Shown here one piece after another: positions 33,962 through 42,576 of a stretch of DNA of 64,000 nt. Both the position numbers and the translations under genes were made by a program. The stretch comes from Salinibacterium sp. NK8237 (GTDB taxonomy: Bacteria > Actinomycetota > Actinomycetes > Actinomycetales > Microbacteriaceae): assembly GCF_015864955.1 (NCBI RefSeq), contig NZ_JADYWE010000002.1, positions 4,326 to 68,325 on the forward strand, read 5' to 3'. Each line of letters starts with the position of its first letter. The first letter of the stretch is position 1. The notes beneath the pieces were generated by a model. The model had not been told where the DNA came from, ran no database searches, and saw only the letters and a list, made by a program, of their open reading frames with translations.

Positions 33962-34698
33962 GCACGCCCGCCATCGACGTGCGCAACGTCACCGTTCATT
34001 ACGGCGATGTGCTCGCGCTCGACAACGTGAGCCTCAGCCTCGCGCCCGGCCGCATCTATGGCCTCATCGGCATGAATGGCTCGGGCAAGTCGACCCTCTT
34101 CAAGACGATTACCGGGATGCTGCGCCCCGACCACGGAACAGTCACGTTGGCCGGTCAGCAGCCTACACTCGCGCGCAAGGCCGGAGCGGTCGGCTATGTT
34201 CCGCAGAGCGAAGACGTCGACTGGGCGTTCCCGCTCTCCGTGCGCGATGTGGTGATGATGGGCCGCTACGGGCACATGGGTTTCTCCCGCCGCCCCAAGC
34301 CTGCCGATAAGGCTGCCGTCGCCGAGGCCCTCGCCCGCGTAGAACTCACTGACCTCGCTGACCGCCAGATTGGCCAGCTCTCGGGCGGCCAAAAGAAGCG
34401 GGCGTTTGTGGCGCGTGGCATCGCTCAGGGCGCGACGATCCTGCTTCTCGACGAGCCCTTTGCCGGCGTCGACAAGCGCTCCGAGGGAACGATCACGAAA
34501 CTCTTGCGCGAGCTCGCCGCCGAGGGTGCCACGGTGCTCGTCTCGACCCACGACCTCAATGCGCTGCCGAAACTCGCCGACGAGGCAATCTTGCTGATGC
34601 GCACGGTGCTGCTGCAATCCACTCCCGCCGAGGTGCTGAAGCCCGAAAACCTCGCACGGGCCTTTGGCCTCGATGTCACGGCGGGAGACGCCGCGTGA
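33958..34698 (+). CDS. Metal ABC importer ATPase
   Basis: 246 residues. Walker A GMNGSGKSTL, Q-loop YVPQSEDVDW, signature LSGGQKKRAFVARGI, Walker B ILLLDEPFAGVD and VSTHDLNAL switch. YVPQ followed by a DWxFP motif is typical of manganese/zinc importers. Coupled by overlaps to both neighbours. Confidence 0.92.
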   Translation: MSTPAIDVRNVTVHYGDVLALDNVSLSLAPGRIYGLIGMNGSGKSTLFKTITGMLRPDHGTVTLAGQQPTLARKAGAVGYVPQSEDVDWAFPLSVRDVVMMGRYGHMGFSRRPKPADKAAVAEALARVELTDLADRQIGQLSGGQKKRAFVARGIAQGATILLLDEPFAGVDKRSEGTITKLLRELAAEGATVLVSTHDLNALPKLADEAILLMRTVLLQSTPAEVLKPENLARAFGLDVTAGDAA

Positions 34699-35567
34699 AC
34701 CCTCTCGACTTCCTTCTCGAACCCCTGAGCTACGACTTCATGGTGCGCGCCCTCGCCACGAGCGTCACCGCTGCGATCGTGTGCGCGGTGCTCTCGTGCT
34801 GGCTCGTCCTCATCGGCTGGTCGCTCATGGGCGACGCTGTCTCGCACGCCGTGCTCCCCGGAGTCGTGCTCGCCTACGTCGTCGGCGCGCCCTTCGCTCT
34901 CGGCGCGGTCATCTTCGGCTTTCTTGCCGTCGCCCTCATCGGCATCGTGAGAAACACGAGCCGCATCAAAGAGGATGCCGCCATCGGCATCGTCTTCACG
35001 AGCCTGTTCGCGCTCGGAATCGTGCTCATCTCCGTCACGCCCTCGCAGACCGACCTCAACCACATCATCTTCGGCAACCTCCTCGGAGTCTCCTGGGCCG
35101 ACCTCACCCAAGTGCTCATCCTCGGCGCAATCACGCTCACGATCCTGCTCGTGAAGCGCCGCGACTTCACCCTCTACGCCTTCGACGCCACCCACGCCCA
35201 CGCGATCGGCCTCAACCCCAAGGTGCTCGGCGCTACGCTTCTCGGGCTCCTCGCCCTCACCGCCGTCGTCGCGCTTCAAGCCGTCGGCGTCGTTCTCGTC
35301 GTGGCACTGCTCATCATCCCCGGCGCCACCGCGTACCTGCTCACCGATCGCTTCTCACGCATGCTCGTGATCGCCCCGGTGATGTCGGCGCTCGCGGCCG
35401 TCACCGGGCTGTACCTCAGCTACTACCTCGACACGGCATCCGGCGGCATGATCGTGCTTGTCGAAGGCTGCATCTTTGCGCTCGTCTACCTGTTCAGCCC
35501 CACGCAGGGCGTGATCGGCAAGCGCCTCGGTTCGATGAAGCGGCAGCGGATGCTCGCCGCCCAGTAG
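34695..35567 (+). CDS. Metal ABC importer permease
   Basis: 290 residues with 8-9 helices of the ABC-3 family. Typical parts are SWLVLIGWSLMGDAVSHAVLPG, the loop KEDAAIGIVFTSLFALGIVL, and FDATHAHAIGLNPK. Last gene of the importer operon; the convergent DtxR-family regulator begins 63 bp further. Confidence 0.92.
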   Translation: MNPLDFLLEPLSYDFMVRALATSVTAAIVCAVLSCWLVLIGWSLMGDAVSHAVLPGVVLAYVVGAPFALGAVIFGFLAVALIGIVRNTSRIKEDAAIGIVFTSLFALGIVLISVTPSQTDLNHIIFGNLLGVSWADLTQVLILGAITLTILLVKRRDFTLYAFDATHAHAIGLNPKVLGATLLGLLALTAVVALQAVGVVLVVALLIIPGATAYLLTDRFSRMLVIAPVMSALAAVTGLYLSYYLDTASGGMIVLVEGCIFALVYLFSPTQGVIGKRLGSMKRQRMLAAQ

Positions 35568-35629
35568 TTCGGAAGACACAGCCTGCGCACCGAACCCGCG
35601 CGGTGCGCCTCAGGTGCCCCGTTCGTTCC

Positions 35630-36319
35630 TTAGGCGCTGAGGGTGCCGCCCGAAACGTAGAGTGCGTCGGTCGCGCTCCGGCCAAGGCTAATCGGCACAG
35701 CGGATTGGCCCGCCACCACCACCTCGAGCGCATCCGAATACGGTGCCCCGGCATTCACGCTGAGGGTCGCTTCGAACACGATGCCGCGCTCTTCGAAGAA
35801 CTTGAGCAGCTCGGGGTCGTCGTCGGAGATGCGTTCGACGACCACGGTGCTGCCGGGGGCGACGCGGCTGAGTTGCACGGCATCCGGAATCGTAATCGCG
35901 CCGTCGGCGCTGGGGATGGGGTCGCCGTGCGGGTCACGGGTGGGGTGTTCGAGAAACTCATCGATGCGTTCGACCATGAAGTCAGAGACGGCGTGCTCGA
36001 GGTTTTCTGCTTCGTCGTGCACCTGGTCCCAGGTGTAACCGAGCACGCTCACGAGAAACGATTCGATGAGGCGGTGGCGGCGAACCATCGCGACGGCGTG
36101 AGCACTACCGACCGCGGTGAGAGCGATGGAACCGTAGCGGGCATGATCGAGGAAGCCCTGATCGGTGAGGCGACGCACGGCATCCGAGACGCTCGACAGC
36201 GTGTAGCCGGTGCGTTCGGCGATCACGGTGGCGGTGACGGGGGCATCGGACCATTCGGAAAGGCTCCACACGGTCTTCAGGTAGTTCTGGGTGCTGACCG
36301 AGAGCTCTGTGACCGACAT
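35630..36319 (-). CDS. DtxR-family metal-dependent transcription regulator (MntR/IdeR-like)
   Basis: N-terminal winged helix (TATVIAERTGYTLSSVSDAVRRL), metal/dimerisation domain with RRHRLIESFLVSVLGYTWDQVHDEAENLEHAVSDFM (quoted here in pieces: RRHRLIESFL and HDEAENLEHAVS), and a C-terminal FeoA/SH3-like domain. Expected to bind Mn2+ or Fe2+ and repress the adjacent importer. Its promoter carries an imperfect copy of the importer operator, suggesting autoregulation. Confidence 0.92.
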   Translation of the reverse strand: MSVTELSVSTQNYLKTVWSLSEWSDAPVTATVIAERTGYTLSSVSDAVRRLTDQGFLDHARYGSIALTAVGSAHAVAMVRRHRLIESFLVSVLGYTWDQVHDEAENLEHAVSDFMVERIDEFLEHPTRDPHGDPIPSADGAITIPDAVQLSRVAPGSTVVVERISDDDPELLKFFEERGIVFEATLSVNAGAPYSDALEVVVAGQSAVPISLGRSATDALYVSGGTLSA

Positions 36320-36344
36320 GCGCCCAGTCTAAAGCCGAAGATTG

Positions 36345-36366
36345 AAGTACGGGCAGACGTAGTTAA
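36345..36366. promoter_or_regulatory. Imperfect DtxR-family operator at regulator promoter
   Basis: Right half AGACGTAGTTA (36356-36366) matches the importer operator nearly perfectly. The left half is degenerate (matches at AA-TACG). Located 26 bp before the regulator ATG. Confidence 0.6.
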
Positions 36367-36372
36367 CGAAAC

Positions 36373-36408
36373 TTGCCCCCGCCCGGAGAACATCAGGCGG
36401 GGGCAAGC
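36373..36408 (-). terminator. Rho-independent terminator
   Basis: A perfect 12-bp stem CTTGCCCCCGCC / GGCGGGGGCAAG (36373-36384, 36397-36408) with a 12-base loop follows the secreted-protein stop. On the minus strand it is followed by TTTCGTT. Confidence 0.85.
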
Positions 36409-36420
36409 GGGTGAAGAAAG

Positions 36421-36963
36421 TTAGTTGAAGATTCCGTTCAGGCCGAGGTCACCGGTGATGTCACCGACGATGTCGTCTGCGTCAACAACATCGTCGAGGA
36501 TGTCGTCGACATCAACAATGTCAGTGACGTCGGTCACTACGTCAGTCGCGTTGTCTACAACGTCGGTTACCTGAGTTGCGTTGTCGACGACGTCAGAGAC
36601 GTTAGCGTCGTTCGCTACGTCAGAAACGTTCGCGGAGTCGCTCACGTTGCCGACTGCGGTGTCGTTGCCCGAAGCCACGGGAGCGTTGACCTCGTTGCCG
36701 GAAGCAACAGCGTTGCCGTTCAGGAGGTCACCGTTGAGGATGCCGCCGCCGAGAACGTCGCCGCCGAGAAGGTCAACGTCGCCGACCTCGGGTGCTACAA
36801 CAACGGGGATGTCGGTCTGCTTGGGGGAGGAGTAGGAGTATGACTTCGTCGAGGTGTAGCTGTCACCGGTTGCTGCCATGGCGGGAGCTGCTGCTCCGAC
36901 TGCGATGAGGGCTACTGCGGTAGCGGTTGCGCCGAGCGTTGTCTTCTTCGTAAATGCGTTCAT
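36421..36963 (-). CDS. Secreted low-complexity Asn/Asp/Val-rich protein
   Basis: 180 residues. Good RBS AAGGAG before the ATG at 36963. A Sec signal peptide ends near APAMAATG. The mature part lacks Cys and consists of Leu-Gly-Asp/Asn repeats (GDVLGGGILNGDLLNGN), then GN-rich (ASGNEVNAPVASGND) and many V-x-D steps (DVVDNATQVTDVVDNATDVV). The regular acidic Val/Asp pattern resembles wall-surface or amyloid-prone assembly proteins, but I recognise no family. Terminator follows at once. Confidence 0.7.
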   Translation of the reverse strand: MNAFTKKTTLGATATAVALIAVGAAAPAMAATGDSYTSTKSYSYSSPKQTDIPVVVAPEVGDVDLLGGDVLGGGILNGDLLNGNAVASGNEVNAPVASGNDTAVGNVSDSANVSDVANDANVSDVVDNATQVTDVVDNATDVVTDVTDIVDVDDILDDVVDADDIVGDITGDLGLNGIFN

Positions 36964-37298
36964 GACTGAACTCCTTCTTACGTGGTCGGCCTCCGTAGAG
37001 GCTCTGCGTCTCGAGGCTTTCCCGAGGCGCAATGAGTACTCCGGAGTGCGGCCGTAACCGGTTTGGGGGTCATGTCAAAAAAGTTGAAATTCGAGCAATC
37101 GGGGGTGCGGATGAGGGCTGTCGGGGGCCTCGGATCCGCATGTTTCTGGGGTTACTGGCGCAAGCTGGCAGTCAACTGAGTGGAGTCTGGTGAAGTGCCC
37201 AGTGCTGCATCCAACGGTCGATTCGGGTTCGCCGGGCGCGCCAAGAACGGCCGCCGCGTGGCTGCGGTGAGCCTGCTACGCCGACCCCTGGGGAGTCC
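36964..37298. other. 335-bp intergenic region
   Basis: Leader and promoter region of the secreted protein, plus the 3' flank of the photolyase. Small GC hairpins occur near the leader (GCCTC-CGTA-GAGGC around 36992). No convincing ORF or known riboswitch seen. Confidence 0.4.
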
Positions 37299-38768
37299 TT
37301 ATTCTGCCGCTGCGGCTTTCACTGCCGTGTACGCTTCGAGGGCTTCGCGGCGGGTTTCGGCAAGATCCACGATGGGTTCGGGATACGCGTCGGTGCCGAG
37401 TTCGGGAATCCAGTACGAGACGTAGTGGCCCGCGGGGTCAAACTTTTTCTGCTGCAACACCGGGTTGAACACACGGAAGTAGGGGGCGGCATCCGCACCG
37501 GATCCGGCAACCCACTGCCAGTTGGCGGGGTTGCTGGCTTCGTCGGCGTCAACGAGGGTGTCCCAAAACCACTGTTCTCCGGCCCGCCAGTCGATGAGCA
37601 AGTTCTTGATGAGGAAGCTCGCGACGACCATGCGTACGCGGTTGTGCATCGTGCCGGTGTGCCAGAGCTCGCGCATGCCGGCATCGACGAGGGGGATGCC
37701 GGTGCGGCCGCGGCGCCACGCGTCGACTTCGCTGACTCCCGCGGGTTCGTCCACGGCGCCGAGCTGGTCGACGGTGTAGCCCCAGGGGAACGCGTTGTAG
37801 GCGGGGCGGTAGCTGTCGGTCGCGAGGCGCGGGTTGTCGAAGAGTAGGGCGGTCGAGAATTCGCGCCAGCCGATTTCACTCAAGAACTTGGCGACGTTCT
37901 TGCGAGCGGCTGTCGGCACGTCGGCGGAGCCCTTGCCGTTCCCGGAGTCGCTGTCGTTGCCGGTACCGCTACCGTCGCCACGCAGCCGCTGCCAGATCTG
38001 GGTGGGGCTGATCTCGCCGAACCGCAGGTGCGGGCTGAGGCCGCTCGTGGCATCCACGGCAGGTTCATCGCGGCGGTGATAGTCGGCGAGACGTTCGGTG
38101 ACGAAACTCTCGAGGCGATCGTGGGCGCCATCTTCGCCAGGAGTCCAGGTCTCGCGCAGTCCCTCGGCCCAGTCGGGGCGGGTGGGCAGCAGATCCCACT
38201 CGGCGAGGTCGTCGCTCGCGGGGGAGTCGGCGGGCCAACTCAGCTCGTTCGTCGTGAGTGCGGGCAGTGCATCCCGCACCGGACGATCTTGCGCCGCACG
38301 CCAATACGGGGTGAAAACCTTGTACGGCTCGCCCTGCCCATTGCGGATATGCCACGGCTCGTTCAGCAGATTGCCCTGGTGGCTTTCGACCGTGAGCCCC
38401 TGCTCACGCAGACTCGTTTTGAGGCTCGCGTCGATATCGCGGGCGGCCGTGTAGCGGCGGTTCCAGTGCACCGAGGCGGCGCCGAGCTCGTCCACGAGCG
38501 CCGGCAGCACCTGCGCGGCAGGGCCGCGACGCAGGGTCAGCTGGCCGCCTAGATTCTGCAGGGCGACATCCAGAGCCGTGAGGCTGTGATGCAGCCACCA
38601 CGTGCTTGCCGCACCCAGCGGGCGGATGCCGTCGCCGGTTTCATCATGAATATAGACGACAACAAGCGGTCGGCCTTCGCTCGCGGCCGCCGTTAGCGCA
38701 GGGTTGTCGGCTAGTCGCAGGTCGTTGCGCAGCCACACGATGGAGGGCTGATTCTGGTTTCCGCTCAC
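37299..38768 (-). CDS. phrB: Deoxyribodipyrimidine photolyase (class I CPD, cryptochrome/photolyase family)
   Basis: Repairs UV-induced cyclobutane pyrimidine dimers using blue light and reduced FAD. The N-terminal antenna domain (IVWLRNDLRLADNPAL) and the C-terminal FAD domain are complete: LSPHLRFGEISP, TGIPLVDAGMRELWHTGTMH, NRVRMVVASFLIKNLLIDWR, DADEASNPANWQW. A Gly/Ser/Asp-rich insertion (about 272-292) is unusual but lies at a loop. 489 residues. The start MSGNQNQPS overlaps no neighbour. Confidence 0.93.
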   Translation of the reverse strand: MSGNQNQPSIVWLRNDLRLADNPALTAAASEGRPLVVVYIHDETGDGIRPLGAASTWWLHHSLTALDVALQNLGGQLTLRRGPAAQVLPALVDELGAASVHWNRRYTAARDIDASLKTSLREQGLTVESHQGNLLNEPWHIRNGQGEPYKVFTPYWRAAQDRPVRDALPALTTNELSWPADSPASDDLAEWDLLPTRPDWAEGLRETWTPGEDGAHDRLESFVTERLADYHRRDEPAVDATSGLSPHLRFGEISPTQIWQRLRGDGSGTGNDSDSGNGKGSADVPTAARKNVAKFLSEIGWREFSTALLFDNPRLATDSYRPAYNAFPWGYTVDQLGAVDEPAGVSEVDAWRRGRTGIPLVDAGMRELWHTGTMHNRVRMVVASFLIKNLLIDWRAGEQWFWDTLVDADEASNPANWQWVAGSGADAAPYFRVFNPVLQQKKFDPAGHYVSYWIPELGTDAYPEPIVDLAETRREALEAYTAVKAAAAE

Positions 38769-38798
38769 CCCTCAACTCTAGGGTCGGCGGCTGACTAT

Positions 38799-39260
38799 TT
38801 AGCTGAGCAGGTGAAAGTGCTCACATTGCCACTGCTGGGTGTTCTGGGCTTGGCGATTGCGGGTGTCGGCCCAGGGCGGGTACACGCGAAAACCGCGCTT
38901 GCCGCCGCGGCCGCCATCCGAAACGATGCCGCGGACGATCAGGACGCTGAGCGGAAAGACGAACGCACCAAAGCCGTTGCTGTCGCGGGTGACGACGACG
39001 AGGTGCTGGGTGCCATCGTCGCTGGGGAATGGTTGCGTGGTGCCGTCAATGTCTCGCCGCCAAACGGTGACGAAAAAACCCGGCTTAGTGGGGGTGAGTT
39101 TTGCGACCCGAAACCGGGTTGCAGCGGGGAGGGTGGTGACGGCCTCGTACTCGGCGTTGTCGGGCTCGACCACGAGTTGAGCGTGTTGGGGCAGTACGCC
39201 ACCGAGAGCATGGATGGCGCGGGCTACATCCGGATGCAGCGGGGCAGTGGTCACGGTCAT
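38799..39260 (-). CDS. MepB family protein
   Basis: 153 residues. The MepB family (PF08877) pattern is clear: KPGFFVTVWRRD, FGAFVFPLSVLIVRGI, GKRGFRVYPPWADT and QWQCEHF. MepB is encoded with the MepA multidrug pump and MepR in staphylococci but its activity is not known. Here it stands alone between photolyase and a small membrane protein. Confidence 0.85.
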   Translation of the reverse strand: MTVTTAPLHPDVARAIHALGGVLPQHAQLVVEPDNAEYEAVTTLPAATRFRVAKLTPTKPGFFVTVWRRDIDGTTQPFPSDDGTQHLVVVTRDSNGFGAFVFPLSVLIVRGIVSDGGRGGKRGFRVYPPWADTRNRQAQNTQQWQCEHFHLLS

Positions 39261-39358
39261 CCGTTCGATTCGGCGGTCGTGTCAGCCTAGGCCGAAGCGC
39301 GCGCGATCGCCGCACGTGTGGGCTGGTGGAGCAACGCTTTTTGGGTAATACTCAGGGA

Positions 39359-39697
39359 ATGACCGCACGCACGGCAGGCCCGCTGAATGAACGACATGAG
39401 GTGCTGGGCATTCTGCTATTCGTCTTCGCGGGGTGTGGATTTGTGGTGCTGAGCGCTCTGGCGGGCACTGCGACCATCATGGCGAGTGGGTTGCCCGCTG
39501 TGGTCCCTGTGGCCTGGAACGGTCAGGCGTTGGCTGTTGCTGGTGCCGCGTGGTGGATGGGGTTGGCGGCCGCTCTGGCGGGGCTGGCGATCTGGATTAT
39601 CCGAGCCAAGGCAAAAAGGACACTGTTGCCGTGGGCGATTGTTGACTGTGCCCTGATGGCCGTTCTTATCGTGGTGGTGTGGCTTTTTGCCCTGTAG
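39359..39697 (+). CDS. Small three-helix membrane protein
   Basis: 112 residues. The ATG at 39359 follows CTCAGGGA. Three hydrophobic segments (about 15-40, 55-80, 88-110). Its core resembles the C-terminal part of the protein at 46619-47275: VFAGCGFVVLSALAG against VLAGGAFIVLSIVAG, AAWWMGLAAALAGLAIW against VTWWPGLLIAVVGLLWW. Function unknown. Confidence 0.6.
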   Translation: MTARTAGPLNERHEVLGILLFVFAGCGFVVLSALAGTATIMASGLPAVVPVAWNGQALAVAGAAWWMGLAAALAGLAIWIIRAKAKRTLLPWAIVDCALMAVLIVVVWLFAL

Positions 39698-39814
39698 CGG
39701 TGCCCGTTAAGTTAGGTGGTTGACGCCTGCGGGGTGGTGTTGCTGGGGGCGTAGACTCGCGCAAAACAGTCGTCGGTGTCGATGGCGGCGTTTCGACTGA
39801 GGGGTTACCGTGCG

Positions 39815-40705
39815 ATGACAGGATCTGGTTTTCGGCAGGAGTCGGTCGATTTCGGCGATGTGATTGAGCGTGTGGAGAACATTTTCTCCTCCCTATTTCT
39901 TTCCCTCCCCAATGTGATCATCGGCATTGTGGTCTTCCTCATTTTTTGGGCCCTGTCGTGGGTCGTAGCCAAGCTCGTGGGGCTGGCTATGCGGCGGGCC
40001 GGCCGGCCGCGCGGGCTCCAGATGGTGCTGAGCCGCCTTACTGCTTGGAGCATTCTCACGTTTGGGCTGCTTGTCGCGCTCACCGTGATCTTTCCGACCA
40101 TCACCCCGGCGTCATTGTTCGGAGCTCTGGGCGTTGGCGGTGTCGTAATTGGCTTCGCCTTCCGCGACATTTTTCAGAATCTGCTTGCCGGCATCCTGAT
40201 TCTGTTTACTCGACCATTTCGCATCGGTGACCAGATCGTGTCGGAGAATCATGAGGGCGAAGTTGTGGACATTTTGGTGCGGGCAACGCTGCTGCGCACC
40301 TATGACAACCGGGTGGTGGTGATTCCCAACAGCGAGCTCTATACGAAGCGGGTTGTCGTGAACACGGCGTATGAGAACCGCCGGCTCAGTGTGGAGGTGG
40401 GGATTGGCTATGACGAAAGCATTGCGGATGCTCGTGCCGCCATCCTTGAGGCGATTGCGACCTTGCCGGGCATCGTCACAGACCCGACGCCGGAGGTTCT
40501 CGTGAATCTGCTCGGCGACTTCAGCGTGATTCTTGAGGTTCGCTTTTGGATTAGCCCACCGGACCGTCGCGAAGCGGTTGAGGCACAAGATCAGGTTCTC
40601 GAGGCGATCAAGCGGGCACTAACAGCGGCCGAGATTGAGATGCCGTTCCCCATCCAGAAGATCATGATTGATCCGCGGGAGCCCCGCAACGAGGACGGGC
40701 ACTAA
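39815..40705 (+). CDS. MscS-family mechanosensitive ion channel
   Basis: Releases solutes on hypo-osmotic shock. Three helices, with the pore-lining TM3 (ASLFGALGVGGVVIGFAFRD then IFQNLLAGILIL) and beta domain (RPFRIGDQIV; LRTYDNRVVVIPNSELY) are classic. The ATG at 39815 follows GAGGGG; a GTG at 39776 and an ATG at 39782 are in-frame alternatives. A hairpin terminator follows. Close to an osmoprotectant importer. Confidence 0.9.
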   Translation: MTGSGFRQESVDFGDVIERVENIFSSLFLSLPNVIIGIVVFLIFWALSWVVAKLVGLAMRRAGRPRGLQMVLSRLTAWSILTFGLLVALTVIFPTITPASLFGALGVGGVVIGFAFRDIFQNLLAGILILFTRPFRIGDQIVSENHEGEVVDILVRATLLRTYDNRVVVIPNSELYTKRVVVNTAYENRRLSVEVGIGYDESIADARAAILEAIATLPGIVTDPTPEVLVNLLGDFSVILEVRFWISPPDRREAVEAQDQVLEAIKRALTAAEIEMPFPIQKIMIDPREPRNEDGH

Positions 40706-40783
40706 CCGCAGGCGCCGCCAGATTCTCGGCCGACTGCCTATTGCCTAATATGGGCGTTTGCTGGGGTACCCGTTAAATAGTTC

Positions 40784-40817
40784 GAGGGCCGGTTTCAGAG
40801 GCATGAAACCGACCCTC
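40784..40817 (+). terminator. Probable terminator of mscS
   Basis: 14-bp stem with one mismatch, GAGGGCCGGTTTCA (40784-40797) and TGAAACCGACCCTC (40804-40817), 6-base loop, then TCCCTTTG. Confidence 0.7.
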
Positions 40818-40986
40818 TCCCTTTGCACCAAGAGTGTCCTGCAATCACATTCCGCAGTAGCTGCCACAGCAAACAACTTCTGCTCTATGAATGTATAACG
40901 GAAACATAACGCTGTCTAGTTATCATTCTGTTATTTTCAGTAATTTCCTAGAAAACTTCGTCTACCCCGCGTTCTGGGAGCATTGA

Positions 40987-41015
40987 GGGCGCGAAATGAA
41001 GCCCTCTTCGACCAT
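40987..41015. repeat. 29-bp direct repeat, left copy (duplicate of SBP gene 3' end)
   Basis: GGGCGCGAAATGAAGCC then CTCTTCGACCAT matches 42581-42609 at 28 of 29 positions in the same orientation. In the right copy these bases encode MVEEGFISRP, the C-terminus of the osmoprotectant-binding protein. Here they are outside any gene. Confidence 0.85.
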
Positions 41016-41026
41016 TCAATGTTTCT

Positions 41027-41800
41027 TCACCGACTGTGGGATTGTGCCACGGGCCGCCGTCCGCGCGGATGCTTTTCTGCCCTTGTGATCCCCGACCAGA
41101 GCCAGCCCGCTCCCAGAAACATGATCGCTGTCATGATCCAATCCACGATGGCTGGGGTCTGGTTCACGCTCGTGAGCTGGATGAAGTTGAAGATGACATG
41201 AAAAATGAGCGTCGGCCAGATGCTTCCAGTGTGAAGGTAAACACACGACGCAGCGAGACCGAAGGCGAGGGCGAAGACAATTTGGCGGATCGTGGAATCC
41301 AAGTCCTGTCCGGTGAGCACATTTACAGAATGGGCGAGGCTGAACGCGATGGTGGACACAACGATCGCCTTGCTTGTTCCGCGTGAACGCAATATTGCGA
41401 TGAAGATGGATCGAAACACTGTTTCTTCGACGAACGCGACCAGCAAGACCAGGCCGGTGATGCCGAGCCACGCGACAGGCGTGAGGGCCGCTGGTCCGCC
41501 AGTCGTCGCTGCCGTCAATGCGGCGACAATGATGAGTGGCATGAGTGCGATTATCGACGTGGGCCCGGGGGTGTTGATACCCCGGAAGCCCAGCAGCTGC
41601 CATCGCTTCGTCAGGGTTGCCCAACTCGCTATCCCGATGGCGATGGGAAGAAAGATAACGGGAACTGGTGACGACAGCGGAATCCCGGTGAGATAGATCG
41701 CAGTGCCGGCTATTCCCAGCAGAACGATAAGGGTGATAGTGGTCCCGACAATGAACGCGAGGGGATGACGCACTGTGATGGGGCGTGGTGATTCGGCCAT
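41027..41800 (-). CDS. CPBP-family intramembrane metalloprotease (CAAX/bacteriocin-processing type)
   Basis: 257 residues, about eight helices. The Abi motifs are intact: EETVFR (Glu125, Glu126, Arg130), FSLAHSVN (His157) and FHVIFN (His201, Asn205). Members process prenylated or signal peptides or give bacteriocin immunity; the role here is unknown. It diverges from a TetR regulator across two palindromic operators and lies between 29-bp direct repeats. Confidence 0.88.
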   Translation of the reverse strand: MAESPRPITVRHPLAFIVGTTITLIVLLGIAGTAIYLTGIPLSSPVPVIFLPIAIGIASWATLTKRWQLLGFRGINTPGPTSIIALMPLIIVAALTAATTGGPAALTPVAWLGITGLVLLVAFVEETVFRSIFIAILRSRGTSKAIVVSTIAFSLAHSVNVLTGQDLDSTIRQIVFALAFGLAASCVYLHTGSIWPTLIFHVIFNFIQLTSVNQTPAIVDWIMTAIMFLGAGWLWSGITRAEKHPRGRRPVAQSHSR

Positions 41801-41819
41801 GATCCAGCTTCCGGATTTA

Positions 41820-41856
41820 GAATACGAGTGTATTCACAGAGAATACGCCTGTATTC
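41820..41856. promoter_or_regulatory. Twin TetR-family operators
   Basis: GAATAC-GAGT-GTATTC (41820-41835) and GAATAC-GCCT-GTATTC (41841-41856) are identical-armed dyads, centres 21 bp apart (two helical turns), in the 88-bp gap between the divergent CPBP and TetR genes. Confidence 0.85.
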
Positions 41857-41888
41857 CTTTGGTGGATAGTTATTGACGAAGGAGTTTC

Positions 41889-42467
41889 ATGAAGCGCACG
41901 GATGAACTCGCTGCTGCGGCATTGCGGATCGTCACTCGTGATGGGCTTGCGGCGGTAACGTTCCGCGCGGTTGCTTCGGAGTCGGGTTGGTCTCTCGGGG
42001 CCGTCCAGAAGACCTTCCGATCCAAGAGTGAGTTGATCGGTGCGACGCTGACTTACGCCCAGTCCAGAGTTTCAGATGCTGTCAGCGTTGAGCCGGGCCG
42101 TCCGAGTTTGCGTGACTGGTTGGTGAATCTTGTCATCGCAACGCTGCCCCTCGACGACGATCGCCGCAGCGCGTGTCTTATTGGCGTCGCTTTCTCTGAT
42201 CGGGCGCCGTTCGATAGCGATATTGCCGAATCGATCCGAGCGTGGGATCAGGAGCTGCGACACAAGCTGGGCATGCTTGCTGGCCGTGCCCACGCGGAAG
42301 GCGAGCTCGATCGACGCATTGACGGCGATCAACTCGCCCGAGCGGTGCTTGCGTTCGCGTCGGGGCTAGCCTCGCAGCTTCTCTATGACCCAATCGACGA
42401 AGAAGCAGCACGATCTCTCGTGACATCGATCATCTGGTCGCTCACAGCTGTTCCTGAGAGCGACTAA
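41889..42467 (+). CDS. TetR/AcrR-family transcription regulator
   Basis: 192 residues. HTH (about 6-48: AALRIVTRDGLAAVTFRAVA, SESGWSLGAVQKTFRSKSEL) and a helical ligand domain. RBS AAGGAG precedes the ATG. Likely represses itself and the divergent CPBP protease through the twin dyads. The effector is unknown. Confidence 0.92.
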   Translation: MKRTDELAAAALRIVTRDGLAAVTFRAVASESGWSLGAVQKTFRSKSELIGATLTYAQSRVSDAVSVEPGRPSLRDWLVNLVIATLPLDDDRRSACLIGVAFSDRAPFDSDIAESIRAWDQELRHKLGMLAGRAHAEGELDRRIDGDQLARAVLAFASGLASQLLYDPIDEEAARSLVTSIIWSLTAVPESD

Positions 42468-42576
42468 AAGCTTTTTTGCAAGCGCAAGACCGCATGATCG
42501 GCACTCGTTGGTGGGTCATCAACGACGATCTTGCGGGGTACTGTCAGCTACGTTCTCTGGAACTTGAAAAGAGCCG

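Larger units (their letters stand above)
40706..41026. other. 321-bp interval downstream of mscS
   Basis: Contains the mscS terminator (40784-40817), a markedly AT-rich stretch (about 40840-40970) and a 29-bp copy of the osmoprotectant-binding gene end (40987-41015). No complete gene seen. Confidence 0.5.

Noticed and set aside
34664..36424. 586-codon + strand ORF rich in Arg/His/Pro across the metal permease and DtxR genes
   Set aside because: Overlaps real genes on both strands in a shadow frame; composition (RRRRALRSRR-like) is typical of antisense or shifted GC-rich sequence.
36421..36963. Chaplin or rodlin identity
   Set aside because: No paired Cys and no chaplin consensus; only general GN-rich resemblance.
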